DNA of 40,533 nucleotides. It comes from Actinomadura nitritigenes. GTDB lineage: Bacteria; Actinomycetota; Actinomycetes; Streptosporangiales; Streptosporangiaceae. The DNA lies in assembly GCF_017573545.1 (NCBI RefSeq), contig NZ_JAGEOK010000057.1, forward strand, positions 1 through 40,533, written 5' to 3'. The position numbers and the translations under genes were made by a program. Position 1 is the first letter of the stretch; every line of letters begins with the position of its first letter. Positions 23,683 through 32,497 of the stretch are shown piece by piece. Below the pieces are notes generated by a model that was given only the letters and a program-made list of their open reading frames with translations, made no database searches and was not told where the DNA came from.

Positions 23683-24522
23683 ATGTTGGACACCCCTGAC
23701 ATCAGCGGTGGGCTGAGCCGCTTCCTCGCCGGCCGCACCTACGCCGTCCTCAGCGCCCGTGACCGAAAGGGCAGACTGTGGGTCGCTCCGCTGGGCGGCG
23801 ACCCGGGCTTCCTTGAGGTGCTGAGTCCCACCCGACTGCGCGTCCATGCCGCGCCCGCTGCCGGTGACCCGCTCCACGGGCTGCCTGCGGACCGGCCGGC
23901 GGGGCTGCTGGTGATCGAGTACGGAATCCGCCGCCGTGTCCGGATCAACGGGCGCCTCCTCGCCGCCTCATCCAGCTCGCTCGACATCGAGGTCAGCGAG
24001 GCGTACGGCAACTGCCCGCAATACATTCCGCCCCGCGCGCTCGTGCCCGTCGCAGACGGCAGACCCGAGACGCCGGCGGCCCCAGAGGAGCGAGCCGAGC
24101 TGACGGCGGCCGACCGGGCACTCATCACCAGCGCAGACACCTTCGTGCTCGGCACCTCGCACGCCACCCGAGGCAACGACGCCTCCCACCGCGGCGGCCC
24201 GCCGGGGTTCGTCCACGTCGACCACACCGGCACCAGCCTGACGTGGCCCGACTACCCCGGGAACAACCTCTTCAACAGCTTCGGCAACCTTGCCCTCGAC
24301 CCCGCCGCGGCCCTGCTGTTCGGCGACTTCACCACCGGCACCACGCTCCAGCTCACTGGCACCGCCGAGGTCCTCTGGAACCAGCCGCACCACGCCGGAC
24401 AGGCCCAGACCGCGCCGGACACAGGGAGAGTCGTCGTCTTCCACCTGGCGGCAGCCGTCACCGGCCCGCCCCTCCCCGTCCAGCTCCCGACCTCCCGGCG
24501 TGTCGCTGAGGTCAGTCCCTAG
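23683..24522 (+). CDS. Pyridoxamine-5'-phosphate oxidase (PPOX) family protein, 5' end disturbed
   Basis: From ATG 23683 the product is 279 residues: a flavin-binding split-barrel protein. ISGGLSRFLAGRTYAVLSAR, RLWVAPLGGDPGFLEVLSPT and HAAPAAGDPLHGL form the first barrel. After a linker, ADTFVLGTSHATRGNDASHR, GGPPGFVHVDHTGTSLTWPD and NLFNSFGNLALDPAAALLFG form the second, with typical PPOX motifs. Family-like sequence continues upstream of this ATG in the same frame (FHPGELHVQRQAGVRQLADR, LEG) with no start codon before it meets the IS3 remnant. So about 25 native N-terminal residues are cut from their start. Expression may use the internal ATG, which has GGAAGGG immediately before it. It may be damaged. 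Confidence 0.75.
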   Translation: MLDTPDISGGLSRFLAGRTYAVLSARDRKGRLWVAPLGGDPGFLEVLSPTRLRVHAAPAAGDPLHGLPADRPAGLLVIEYGIRRRVRINGRLLAASSSSLDIEVSEAYGNCPQYIPPRALVPVADGRPETPAAPEERAELTAADRALITSADTFVLGTSHATRGNDASHRGGPPGFVHVDHTGTSLTWPDYPGNNLFNSFGNLALDPAAALLFGDFTTGTTLQLTGTAEVLWNQPHHAGQAQTAPDTGRVVVFHLAAAVTGPPLPVQLPTSRRVAEVSP

Positions 24523-24940
24523 CGCCCCCGCCCCCGGCCGATAGTGCTGGGCAGGTGCCAGGCGCCGCCCCACGCCCGCATCATCACCTAAGCCGCCAGC
24601 CGTCAGAACGGCTGCTCCGTCGCCCCCTGTTGTGGGGGCGAGGCCGCGGTGGCCACCTGGAACGCCGCTGCGGCGCGGCCGGTGGCCGGCTGGAATGACG
24701 CGCCGGGCACGGCGTCGCCGACGCGGCCGACGTGCCAGCCATCCCGGCCGGGTGCGAATGCCTGCCCCCGTCCGGCTCCGACATCCCGGCGTGCTCCCGA
24801 GCCGCGATCGACCGGCTCATCGTTCGCCGTGACGTCCACCGCGGCGCCGAGGAAGAAGATCCCCAACCCGCCGCTTAACGGCTCGAACCGGTGCCCGAGC
24901 AGGGAGAATACGCTGGGCGATGGTGGACAGGAGAGCCTGT
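24523..24940. other. Stretch without an assignable gene
   Basis: About 420 bases. A plus-strand frame closing with TAA near 24878 (AAIDRLIVRRDVHRGAEEED) and a minus-strand frame (LGIFFLGAAVDVTANDEPVD) both look partly protein-like, but neither has a start with a ribosome site or a family I know. The promoter of the phosphatase gene must lie at its right end. Confidence 0.3.
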
Positions 24941-26284
24941 ATGGCCAACGACCAGGACGAGGGCGAGCAGCGGCCGTCCCGTGGCGGGGTGGAGCTGCCC
25001 AGGCTGCCGCCGGACGAGGACCTGGAAGACATCGCCGAGCAGGTGCAGCATCTGGCCCGGGCACAGGACCGGATGCGGGCCCTTCTGGACGCCGTGCTCG
25101 CCATCAGCCGGGAGCTGGATCTTCCGGTAGTGCTGCGACGGATCGTCAGCACCGCGATGGAGCTGGTCGGCGCCCGCTACGGCGCGATGGGCGTCCTCAA
25201 CGAGGACCACACCGGGCTGGTGGAGTTCATCCCACTGGGGCTGACGGACGAGGAGGTCGCCGACCTGGCCGGGGTGGAGTTCCCGCACGGCCGGGGCGTG
25301 CTGGGCCACCTGATCAGCAAACCCGACCCGCTGCGCGTCGAGGACCTGCCGCACCATCCCGAGTCGGTCGGGTTCCCTGAGGGGCATCCGCCGATGAAGA
25401 CGCTGCTGGGGGTGGCGATCAGCGTCCGCGGCACCATCTACGGCAACCTGTACCTGTCCGACCGGCGCGACGGCTGCCCGTTCGACGAACACGACCAGGC
25501 CATCGTGGTCGCGCTGGCCGGCGCTGCCGGTGTCGCGATCGAGAACGCCCGCCTGTACGAACAGGTCCGCTCGGGCGCCGAGCAGTTCCAGCGGCTGCTG
25601 CTGCCCCGCCTGCCCGACCTGGCGCCCTTCACCGCCGCCGCGCAGTACCGGCCCGCCATCGCGGGCCACCACCTGGGCGGCGACTGGTACGACGCCCTCC
25701 GGCTCCCCGACGGGGCGTGCGCCGCGATGATCGGCGACGTGGTCGGGCACGACCTGCAGGCCGCCGCCGCGATGGCCCAGACCCGCAACATGCTGCGTGC
25801 CCTCCTGTGGGACCGGCGCACCCCGCCCAGCGCGGTGCTGACCGCCCTGGACCACACCCTGCACGCCATCACCGACGCCTCGGTCACCACGGCCTGCCTG
25901 GCCCGCATCGAACCCGAGAACGGGGGTTGGACGCTGCGCTGGTCCAGCGCCGGGCACCTGCCCCCACTCGTCCTCAGCCGCGGCGGCGGTGCCCGCTACC
26001 TGCACGCCGAACCCGGCGTCCCGCTCGGCGTGGACACCCGCCACCCTCGCCCCGACCACACCCACCCGCTCACCCCTGGTGACACCGTCATCCTGTACAC
26101 CGACGGACTGGTCGAACACCGCGACCACCCCATCACCACCGGCCTGGACGCCCTGGCCCACCTCGCCGCCGCCCACACCGCCGCGCCGCTGGAGGAGTTG
26201 TGCCGCACCCTGGTCGACCACGAGCCCAGCGACGGCCACGACGACGTGGCCATCCTCGCCCTGCGCACCCCAACCGGGCCATAA
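24941..26284 (+). CDS. GAF domain-containing PP2C/SpoIIE-type Ser/Thr phosphatase
   Basis: A 447-residue signalling phosphatase. A short coiled helix (DIAEQVQHLARAQDRMRALL) leads to a GAF domain at about residues 50-205 (ELVGARYGAMGVLNEDHTGL, FPHGRGVLGHLISKPDPLRV, AAGVAIENARLYEQVR). The SpoIIE catalytic domain follows: HHLGGDWYDALRLPDG and IGDVVGHDLQAAAAMAQTRN supply metal-binding aspartates, VILYTDGLVEHR and GHDDVAILAL complete them. Such proteins usually dephosphorylate anti-anti-sigma factors. I choose ATG 24941 because AGGAG lies about seven bases upstream; ATG 24920 in frame would add seven residues. No anti-sigma factor or STAS gene is nearby, so its partner is elsewhere. Confidence 0.9.
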   Translation: MANDQDEGEQRPSRGGVELPRLPPDEDLEDIAEQVQHLARAQDRMRALLDAVLAISRELDLPVVLRRIVSTAMELVGARYGAMGVLNEDHTGLVEFIPLGLTDEEVADLAGVEFPHGRGVLGHLISKPDPLRVEDLPHHPESVGFPEGHPPMKTLLGVAISVRGTIYGNLYLSDRRDGCPFDEHDQAIVVALAGAAGVAIENARLYEQVRSGAEQFQRLLLPRLPDLAPFTAAAQYRPAIAGHHLGGDWYDALRLPDGACAAMIGDVVGHDLQAAAAMAQTRNMLRALLWDRRTPPSAVLTALDHTLHAITDASVTTACLARIEPENGGWTLRWSSAGHLPPLVLSRGGGARYLHAEPGVPLGVDTRHPRPDHTHPLTPGDTVILYTDGLVEHRDHPITTGLDALAHLAAAHTAAPLEELCRTLVDHEPSDGHDDVAILALRTPTGP

Positions 26285-26674
26285 AGCCCGGACACGAAGG
26301 ACCTCGCCGCGAGCCGACCGGGCCTTGCGTCGTGCCGGGGACGAAGGGGTGCCGGGGCGCTGCCGTCGAGGGGCTGGCAGCGTGCGAGGAGTTGACGGTG
26401 TATCGCGGGCGGCGCCCCGGCTGTCGCCGTGCTCACGGGCCAGCGCCGCGATGGATCGGCCGTTCAGGTAGGCGGCGCGGACGGTGATGCTTTCGCGGGC
26501 GCAATGGGCGGTCTCCTACCGTGGGCCGGCAGTTCGTCCTACATCGCCGCAGGTGCGGTTTGGTCACCGGCACTGCTAACAGCGAGGAAACAAGCCGACC
26601 GTTAAAAAGTCTCCGGTTGTGCCCGGTCAGGACCGGCACCGCCTCCATCTGATGCGAGCACACAGGAGCATGAC
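26285..26674. other. Stretch with a possible helix-turn-helix remnant
   Basis: About 390 bases between the phosphatase and the S41 peptidase. On the minus strand near 26430-26515 a frame reads ESITVRAAYLNGRSIAALAR, EHGDSRGAA, which resembles a resolvase/transposase-type helix-turn-helix, but nothing flanks it. AT-rich sequence with GTTAAAAAGTC near 26600 and AGGAG before the next ATG are the probable control region for the peptidase. Confidence 0.35.
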
Positions 26675-28105
26675 ATGAGAACAACCAAGCGGATCTTGCT
26701 CGCGGCGGTAGGCGCGGGAGTGACCGCCGGCGTGGTGGGGGCGAGCGTGACCGCGTCCGCCAGCCCACACCTGGCCGCGCGCACGGCTGCCACGCCCGCA
26801 TCGTGCGCGAAGCAGACCGGCCCCGCGACCACGCCTCCGGAACCGGCGCCCACCTCGATCAGCACCGTGCAGCAGGCGTACTACTGCATCATCGACAACT
26901 ACGACAGCGGCGCCAAGCTCGACGACCGGGAGCTGCTCCAGTACGCGTTCAATGCCGTGGTCACCGAGATGGTCAAGCGCGGCATCGACAAGCCGGACGC
27001 CGTCATGCCGGCGCTCACGGGCGACCGGGACAAGGACTGGACGGCCTTCGGCGCCCGGCTGAGCTCGGTGCTGACCGCCGCGTCGGACAAGGAGCCGGTG
27101 CGCTCGGCACTGGCGGCCGCGGCGATCAAGGGCATGCTGGCCGCCCTGCACGACAACCACGCCCGCTATCAGCCGGCGGTTGCCACCCGGCCGTGGGGCC
27201 TGGGCTTGACCCTGAACCAGGACGACCCGCGCGGCGACACGTCCCGCTACACTGCGCCGCTGTTCATCAAGGCCGTCACGGCGAAGTCCCCCGCCGCCGC
27301 GGCAGGACTCAAGCCCGGTGACATCATCCAGGCCGTCAACGGCGTGCCGCCCTTCAGCAATGACACCTTCAACGCCGGAGTCATGGGCTACCTGCACGTG
27401 TCGTACCCGAAGAAGGACCCGGTCCACCTCAGGGTGCTCCGCCCCTCCACCGGCCGCACCCGGACCGTCACCGTCACGCCCGGCACGCTGCCCGCGTCGA
27501 CGCCGCAGGTGTCGGCGAAGCTGGTGGGCGGCAGCATCGCGCAGATCCGTTTCGACCAGTTCTATCCGGGCGTCGCCCGGGAAGCGCTCAAGGCCATCAC
27601 CGACCTGCAGGCCAAGGCCAAGCTCACCGGCGTCATCATCGACCTGCGAGGGAACCGCGGCGGTATCGGAGCCGAGGCCGCCACGCTGCTGGGCGCCTTC
27701 GTGCACAACACCACCTACGTCAACTTCTGCGACGCCGACGGCAAGTGCGACCCTCAGCCCGTCGACGACAACACGCCGCTGCTGCACCTGCCCATGGTCA
27801 CGCTCACCGACGGCAACTGCGCCTCCGCCTGCGACCTGTTCGCCATGGCCGTCAAAGACCTCAAGCTGGGCAAGCTGGTGGGCACGCGCACGGCAGGCGC
27901 CTCCTCGGGGCCGTCCTACGGCTACCTGCTCAACGACAACACCAGCATGCTCGTCCTCCCGTCCCAGCACGCCTATGGCGCCGACGGCGAGATCATCGAC
28001 ACCATCGGCGTGCCCCCGGACCACCAGCGCCCGCTGACCGCGACCGACGTCTCCACGGGCAAGGACCCGGCCATGGAACAGGCAGTGTCGCTCATCAACC
28101 CCTGA
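26675..28105 (+). CDS. Secreted S41-family peptidase with PDZ domain
   Basis: A 476-residue exported protein. The signal peptide is RTTKRILLAAVGAGVTAGVV with cleavage likely after VTASASP. A helical region precedes a PDZ-like segment (SPAAAAGLKPGDIIQAVNGV), then the S41 core: VIIDLRGNRGGIGAEAATLL and DGNCASACDLFAMAVKDL with the nucleophilic serine in CASAC. The C-terminal GTRTAGASSG replaces the GEKTFGKG lysine of CtpA/CtpB, so this looks like the S41B/tricorn-type branch. There, a histidine (possibly in LHDNHARY) would be the base. It probably trims or senses extracellular or wall-associated proteins. AGGAG precedes the ATG. A strong hairpin follows the stop. Confidence 0.88.
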   Translation: MRTTKRILLAAVGAGVTAGVVGASVTASASPHLAARTAATPASCAKQTGPATTPPEPAPTSISTVQQAYYCIIDNYDSGAKLDDRELLQYAFNAVVTEMVKRGIDKPDAVMPALTGDRDKDWTAFGARLSSVLTAASDKEPVRSALAAAAIKGMLAALHDNHARYQPAVATRPWGLGLTLNQDDPRGDTSRYTAPLFIKAVTAKSPAAAAGLKPGDIIQAVNGVPPFSNDTFNAGVMGYLHVSYPKKDPVHLRVLRPSTGRTRTVTVTPGTLPASTPQVSAKLVGGSIAQIRFDQFYPGVAREALKAITDLQAKAKLTGVIIDLRGNRGGIGAEAATLLGAFVHNTTYVNFCDADGKCDPQPVDDNTPLLHLPMVTLTDGNCASACDLFAMAVKDLKLGKLVGTRTAGASSGPSYGYLLNDNTSMLVLPSQHAYGADGEIIDTIGVPPDHQRPLTATDVSTGKDPAMEQAVSLINP

Positions 28106-28110
28106 GTTCT

Positions 28111-28132
28111 CCGCCGGATCGACCTCCGGCGG
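28111..28132. terminator. Bidirectional terminator between S41 peptidase and acyl-CoA synthetase genes
   Basis: CCGCCGGA (28111-28118) pairs perfectly with TCCGGCGG (28125-28132) over a six-base loop. It lies between the convergent stops at 28105 and 28154, so it probably ends both transcripts. Confidence 0.75.
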
Positions 28133-28153
28133 CATGCACAGGGCCGCCGGCGC

Positions 28154-30040
28154 TCATGGGGTGATCTCGTGGGTGAAGGAGTGGCGGTCGAGTTCGCTCG
28201 CCAGGCGGTCGCGGCCCTCGTCGCCGGCCAGGCGGACGTGTGCGTGGGGGCGTCCGTCGTGCAGGTCGACCCGCACCTGGCCGGCCAGCCCGGCCCGGGA
28301 GAGTTCGGCCAGGACGAGGCGCCGCACGGCGTCCTGGACCAGGGCGGGCTTGTAGATCTTGCCGACGGCGGTGGCCGGCAGGGCGTCCAGCACGTGCACC
28401 GCCTTGGGTGCGGCGGCCGGTTCGGGCGCGCGGGTGCGGGCCCAGGCCAGCAGGTCCTCCTCGCTGACCTGGGCGCCTTCGGCCAGGACGAGGTAGGCGA
28501 CGGGGACTTCGCCGGAGTGCGGGTCGGGGGCGCCGATGACGGCGGCGGCGCTCACCTCGGGGTGGGCGAGCAGCGATTCCTCGACGAGGGAGGGGTCGAT
28601 GTTGTGGCCGCCGCGGATGATGAGGTCCTTGGCGCGGCCGGTCAGGTAGACGTAGCCGTCGGCGTCGACCCTGCCCAGGTCCCCGGTGAGGAGCCAGCCG
28701 TCGACGATCTTGCCGTCGGGGTCGGGGGAGGGGCCGTCCGGGCCCGGCCGCAGGTAGCCGGGGAAGACGCTGGGGCCCTTGATGGCCAGGACGCCGGTCC
28801 GTCCGGGCGGGGTGTCGGCGAGCGGCCGCTCGTCGGCGTCGACGGTGACGGCCTTGACGTGCTGGTAGGGGAGGCGCAGGCCGACCGATCCGGGTCTGGG
28901 GGCGAAGGCGGGCGTCGTCGCGGTCGCGCAGGTCGCCTCGGTGAGGCCGTAGCCCTCCATGAGCGGGACCTTCGCGGTGCCTTCGAAGGCGGTGCGGACC
29001 TTGCCGGGCAGGGGAGCGGCGCCGACGGCTCCTGCGCGCAGGCTGGAGATGTCGACGCCGTCGGGGATCGGCGGCAGCGAGGCGTAGACGGTGGGGACGC
29101 CGGAGAAGCTGGTCACCCTGTAGTGCTCGATGATCCGCCAGAAGTCGGCCATCAGTGTCCTGTCCCGGTAGCCGAGGGGGCCGAGCGAGACGACGGGGCG
29201 GCCGTGCAGGAACGGGCCGAGCCCCGTCACGTGGAGTGCGTTGACGTGGAACAGCGGCAGGCCGGACAGGCCGACGGCGTCGTCGAGGTAGGCGCCGGAG
29301 CAGCCCAGCGCCCAGGCCATGTACGCCTCCATGGCGTGGGTGTGCGGCGCGACCTTGGGCACGCCGGTCGTTCCGCCGGTGTGGAAGTAGGCGGCCAGAT
29401 CCTGCGGGCCGGGATGGCGTGCGGTGAGCAGCCGGTCGGCCGGCTGCTCCCGGGTGAGCGCGCCGAAGTCGGCTTCTTCGAGGGCCGGCCCGTGCTGCGG
29501 GTCGGGCGGTGATCCGACCGCCAGGAGGGCGCGGAGGCCGGGCAGCCGGGGGGCGATCCGCTGCGCCTTGGCCCACAGGTCCGGGGCGAGGCCGGGACCG
29601 GGGGCCAGCAGGAGGCGGGCGCCGGTCAGCGAGAGGATCTCCACCAGGTGGTCGTCGGCGAGCATCGGGTTGACGGGGTTGGCGATGCCGACGGCCTGTG
29701 CGCCCAGCAGCGCCGCGTAGGTGGCGCCGAGGTTGGGCAGCATCAGCGCGACGGTGCCGCCTTCGGGCAGGCCGAGCGCCAGGTAGGCGTTGGCGGCCTG
29801 GTGCACCCGTTGCATCAGCGTCCCGTACGTCCAGCAGGTCGCCTCCCGCCACGGCAGGCCGTCTTCGCCGAGCAGGTACAGCGCGGGCCGGTCGGGGTGG
29901 GCGGCCGCCGAGCGGCGCAGCAGTTCGTAGGTGCTGCCGGGCAGGTCCCGTTCGGACAGCGGGACGGCCTCGATGGCGGGGACGTCCTCGGGGAGCAGGA
30001 CGAGAGGGCGTTCGCCCTGGGTGTGCGGTGCGGGCTGCAT
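28154..30040 (-). CDS. AMP-dependent acyl-CoA synthetase
   Basis: A 628-residue ANL-superfamily ligase that makes an acyl-CoA from a carboxylic acid, ATP and CoA. Motif A3 is FHTGGTTGVPKVAPHTH, A5 is EGYGLTEATC, the hinge region is TGDLGRVDADGYVYLTGRAK then DLIIRGGHNIDPSLVEESLL, and the C-terminal catalytic lysine is in AVGKIYKPAL. All core motifs are intact. Substrate choice cannot be read, but the operon position suggests an aromatic or ring-cleavage-derived acid. The ATG at 30038-30040 has GAGGAG upstream. It is the last gene of a four-gene operon and begins 29 bases after the FAH gene. Confidence 0.92.
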   Translation of the reverse strand: MQPAPHTQGERPLVLLPEDVPAIEAVPLSERDLPGSTYELLRRSAAAHPDRPALYLLGEDGLPWREATCWTYGTLMQRVHQAANAYLALGLPEGGTVALMLPNLGATYAALLGAQAVGIANPVNPMLADDHLVEILSLTGARLLLAPGPGLAPDLWAKAQRIAPRLPGLRALLAVGSPPDPQHGPALEEADFGALTREQPADRLLTARHPGPQDLAAYFHTGGTTGVPKVAPHTHAMEAYMAWALGCSGAYLDDAVGLSGLPLFHVNALHVTGLGPFLHGRPVVSLGPLGYRDRTLMADFWRIIEHYRVTSFSGVPTVYASLPPIPDGVDISSLRAGAVGAAPLPGKVRTAFEGTAKVPLMEGYGLTEATCATATTPAFAPRPGSVGLRLPYQHVKAVTVDADERPLADTPPGRTGVLAIKGPSVFPGYLRPGPDGPSPDPDGKIVDGWLLTGDLGRVDADGYVYLTGRAKDLIIRGGHNIDPSLVEESLLAHPEVSAAAVIGAPDPHSGEVPVAYLVLAEGAQVSEEDLLAWARTRAPEPAAAPKAVHVLDALPATAVGKIYKPALVQDAVRRLVLAELSRAGLAGQVRVDLHDGRPHAHVRLAGDEGRDRLASELDRHSFTHEITP

Positions 30041-30069
30041 CGGTGTCTCCTCGCGGGTGGGGGAGCGGC

Positions 30070-30912
30070 TCAGGAGAAGGTGGTGCGCAGGGCGCCGAGG
30101 TGCTCGATGGTGCTGACGAGCTCGTCGCCGGGCGCGAGGAAGCGGGGCGGGGTGCGGGTGGCGCCGATGCCGGCGGGCGTGCCGGTGAAGATGAGGTCGC
30201 CCGGAAGCAGGGGCGTGATCGCCGACAGCCGGGCGACCAGGGCGGGGACGTCGAAGATCATCTCGGCGGTGCGGGAGTCCTGCATGGTCTCGCCGTTGAG
30301 GGTGCAGCCGATGCGCAGGTCGGCGGGGTCGGGGACCTCGTCGAGGGTGACCACGGCGGGCCCTGTCGGCGAGAAGCCCGGGTAGGACTTGCCCAGCGAG
30401 AACTGCTGGGGGGCCGGGCCCGCCCACTGGGTGAGGCGCTCGGACAGGTCCTGGCCGACGGTCAGTCCCGCCACGTGGTCCCATGCGGCGGCGGGGTCGA
30501 CGCGGTGGCCGCCTCGTCCGATCACCACGACGAGCTCCACCTCCCAGTCGACCCAGCCTTCGGGCAGGTCCACCCGGGCGGCGGGGCCGGTGAGGCTGGC
30601 GGCGAACTTGGTGAAGGTGACCGGGGGCGCGTCCGTCGAGGCCGCCTGGAGGTCCGCCTCGTCGGCGTGGTCGCGGTAGTTGACGCCGATCGCGAAGATC
30701 TGCCCCGGCCGGGGCACCGGGGCGCGCAGGTCCTCCTCGGCGTACGGGAGGGCTTCGCCGGTCAGCGTCGCCAGGACGGGACGGGCCTGGTCCCACCGGT
30801 CGAACAGCGCCTGGGGCTCGGGCCCCAGGGCGCCGCCGCTGGCCTCGTGCACGTCGAGGGCTCCGCTCTCGGTGAGCAGGACGGCCCGTCCGGCGAGATT
30901 GGCGATGCGCAT
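30070..30912 (-). CDS. Fumarylacetoacetate hydrolase (FAH) family protein
   Basis: A 280-residue FAH-fold enzyme. The metal and oxyanion region reads QIFAIGVNYRDHADEADLQ, then WVDWEVELVVVIGRGGHRVD supplies the E-x-E metal ligands. DLSERLTQW, FSLGKSYPGFSPTGP, LRIGCTLNGETMQDSRTAEM and DLIFTGTPAGIGA are further family blocks. In aromatic catabolism, FAH proteins act as acyl-pyruvate hydrolases, dienoate hydratases or decarboxylases. Here it lies between the ring hydroxylase and the CoA ligase, so it is the best candidate for processing the ring-cleavage product. The ATG has AAGGAGAC upstream. It starts 28 bases after the hydroxylase. Confidence 0.92.
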   Translation of the reverse strand: MRIANLAGRAVLLTESGALDVHEASGGALGPEPQALFDRWDQARPVLATLTGEALPYAEEDLRAPVPRPGQIFAIGVNYRDHADEADLQAASTDAPPVTFTKFAASLTGPAARVDLPEGWVDWEVELVVVIGRGGHRVDPAAAWDHVAGLTVGQDLSERLTQWAGPAPQQFSLGKSYPGFSPTGPAVVTLDEVPDPADLRIGCTLNGETMQDSRTAEMIFDVPALVARLSAITPLLPGDLIFTGTPAGIGATRTPPRFLAPGDELVSTIEHLGALRTTFS

Positions 30913-30940
30913 GGTCGTCTCCTTGGGATGTCGGTGGTGG

Positions 30941-32497
30941 TCAGGGAGCCGGGGTGGATGAGGCGGCACGACCGTGACCGGGCAAGGCCGAGCAGAGCCG
31001 CTCCAGGTCCCGGCCGGTTCGCAGGACGGTGCCGTCCGGGCGGACCACGGCCGCCGCGGCCCGGCCGTCGCGGAGCCACCGGTCCAGGTCGCCCCCTGGT
31101 TCGGCGATGACGACGACTCCGCGGCGGCGCTCGATCTCCGCGCGCTGCACCGGGGACGGGGCGATGCCGCTGACGATCGTGAAGCGGTCCCCGGCGGCCT
31201 GGTCGAAGCGGCTGCCGTCGGGGAGGGCGGCGTTGGGGCAGAGGGTTCCGGGCAGGCGCCGGTCCTGCCACGACCTGAGCACCAGGCGGGAGCGGCGCAG
31301 CGCGGGCGACCGGCTGTCCAGGATGCGGTGGGTCGTGCCGGGGATCCGGTGCAGGCGCGGGGCGATCAGGCGCCGTAGGAGGGAGCCGGTCCGTCCGCCC
31401 TGGGTCATCGCGACGCCGATGAGCTTGGCGCGGCGGATCATGGTGCGGGCGTGCGGTTCGCGCTCGGTCTCGTAGGTGTCCAGGACGGCTTCGGGGAGCG
31501 TCCCGTGCCAGACCGCGGCGAGCTTCCAGGCGAGGTTAGCGGCGTCGCGGAGACCGGCCCCCATGCCCTGGCCGATGAAGGGCGGGGTGAGATGGGCGGC
31601 GTCGCCGAGCAGGAGGACCCGGCGGTCCCGCCACCGGTCGGCGATCTGCGCCCGGAAGGTGTACTCGGCGACGCGCACCAGTTCCAGCGCGTCGTCCGGG
31701 ACGCCCGCGGTCCAGGGGGAGAGGAGCGGCCGGAGGCGGGCCTGGGCCTGGAAATCGGCGGCGGTCTCTCCGGGCAGCAGCCGGAACTCCCACCGGTAGC
31801 GGCTCCGCCCGATCCGCATGTAGGTGGCCGCGCGCTCCGGATCGCAGACCTGGTGGACGCCCTCCCACTGCCCGAGATCCGCATCGGTGGCGACGTCGAC
31901 CACCAGCCATCGCTGGTCGAAGTTCAGGTCGCGCATGACCGCGCCGATGGATCGGCGGACGAGGCTGTTCGCGCCGTCGCACCCCAGCACGTACCGGGCG
32001 CGGCGGGTCACGGTGGACCCGGAGCCCGGCTCGGTGTACTCGACGTGCACGCCGACGTCGTCCTGATGCACGCCGGTGACCTCGACCCCGCCCAGAAAGG
32101 TGATCTCGGGCTGCTCGGCCATCCGCGCGCGCAGTATCCGCTCCAGTTCCGGCTGGTCGAACATGTTCGCCTCGGGGCACCCGTGCCGTCCGGTCGCGGC
32201 GCTCCGCTCGAACTCCGCCAGCACCCGCAGGTCGCCGTCCAGGAGCCGGAGGCCGAGCGCCGGCCGGGAGATCGCGGCGAACTCCTCGGCCACGCCGAGA
32301 CGGCCGAGGATCCGGTGGACCTCGTCGTCGAGGTGGACGGCGCGCGGCTGCGGATAGACCGTCTCCCACCGGTCGAGGACGACGCAGGAAACGCCGTACC
32401 GGGCCAGCAGGATCGCGGCGCACGACCCGGTCGGGCCCGCCCCGATGATCATCACGGGGGCGGTGCCGGCGACCGCGCGCGGCGCGACGGCGCTCAT
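30941..32497 (-). CDS. MhpA-like FAD-dependent aromatic hydroxylase
   Basis: A 518-residue flavoprotein of the 3-(3-hydroxyphenyl)propionate hydroxylase group. Features: VMIIGAGPTGSCAAILLARY (GxGxxG), VVLDRWETVYPQPRAVHLDD, YVLGCDGANSLVRRSIG (DG), the family block QRWLVVDVATD, YRWEFRLLPGETAADF, and RVLLLGDAAHLTPPFIGQGM then GAGLRDAANLAWKLA (GD). A C-terminal thioredoxin-like part is present but short. It should add an ortho hydroxyl to a phenolic acid, giving a catechol for the dioxygenase encoded next to it. Its ATG overlaps the stop of the VOC gene by four bases (ATGA), showing tight translational coupling. Confidence 0.9.
   Translation of the reverse strand: MSAVAPRAVAGTAPVMIIGAGPTGSCAAILLARYGVSCVVLDRWETVYPQPRAVHLDDEVHRILGRLGVAEEFAAISRPALGLRLLDGDLRVLAEFERSAATGRHGCPEANMFDQPELERILRARMAEQPEITFLGGVEVTGVHQDDVGVHVEYTEPGSGSTVTRRARYVLGCDGANSLVRRSIGAVMRDLNFDQRWLVVDVATDADLGQWEGVHQVCDPERAATYMRIGRSRYRWEFRLLPGETAADFQAQARLRPLLSPWTAGVPDDALELVRVAEYTFRAQIADRWRDRRVLLLGDAAHLTPPFIGQGMGAGLRDAANLAWKLAAVWHGTLPEAVLDTYETEREPHARTMIRRAKLIGVAMTQGGRTGSLLRRLIAPRLHRIPGTTHRILDSRSPALRRSRLVLRSWQDRRLPGTLCPNAALPDGSRFDQAAGDRFTIVSGIAPSPVQRAEIERRRGVVVIAEPGGDLDRWLRDGRAAAAVVRPDGTVLRTGRDLERLCSALPGHGRAASSTPAP

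Noticed and set aside
28154..30796. An 880-codon acyl-CoA synthetase with a long N-terminal extension
   Set aside because: The extension is antisense-like and overlaps the FAH gene; a strong GAGGAG and ATG at 30040 give a normal-length ligase.
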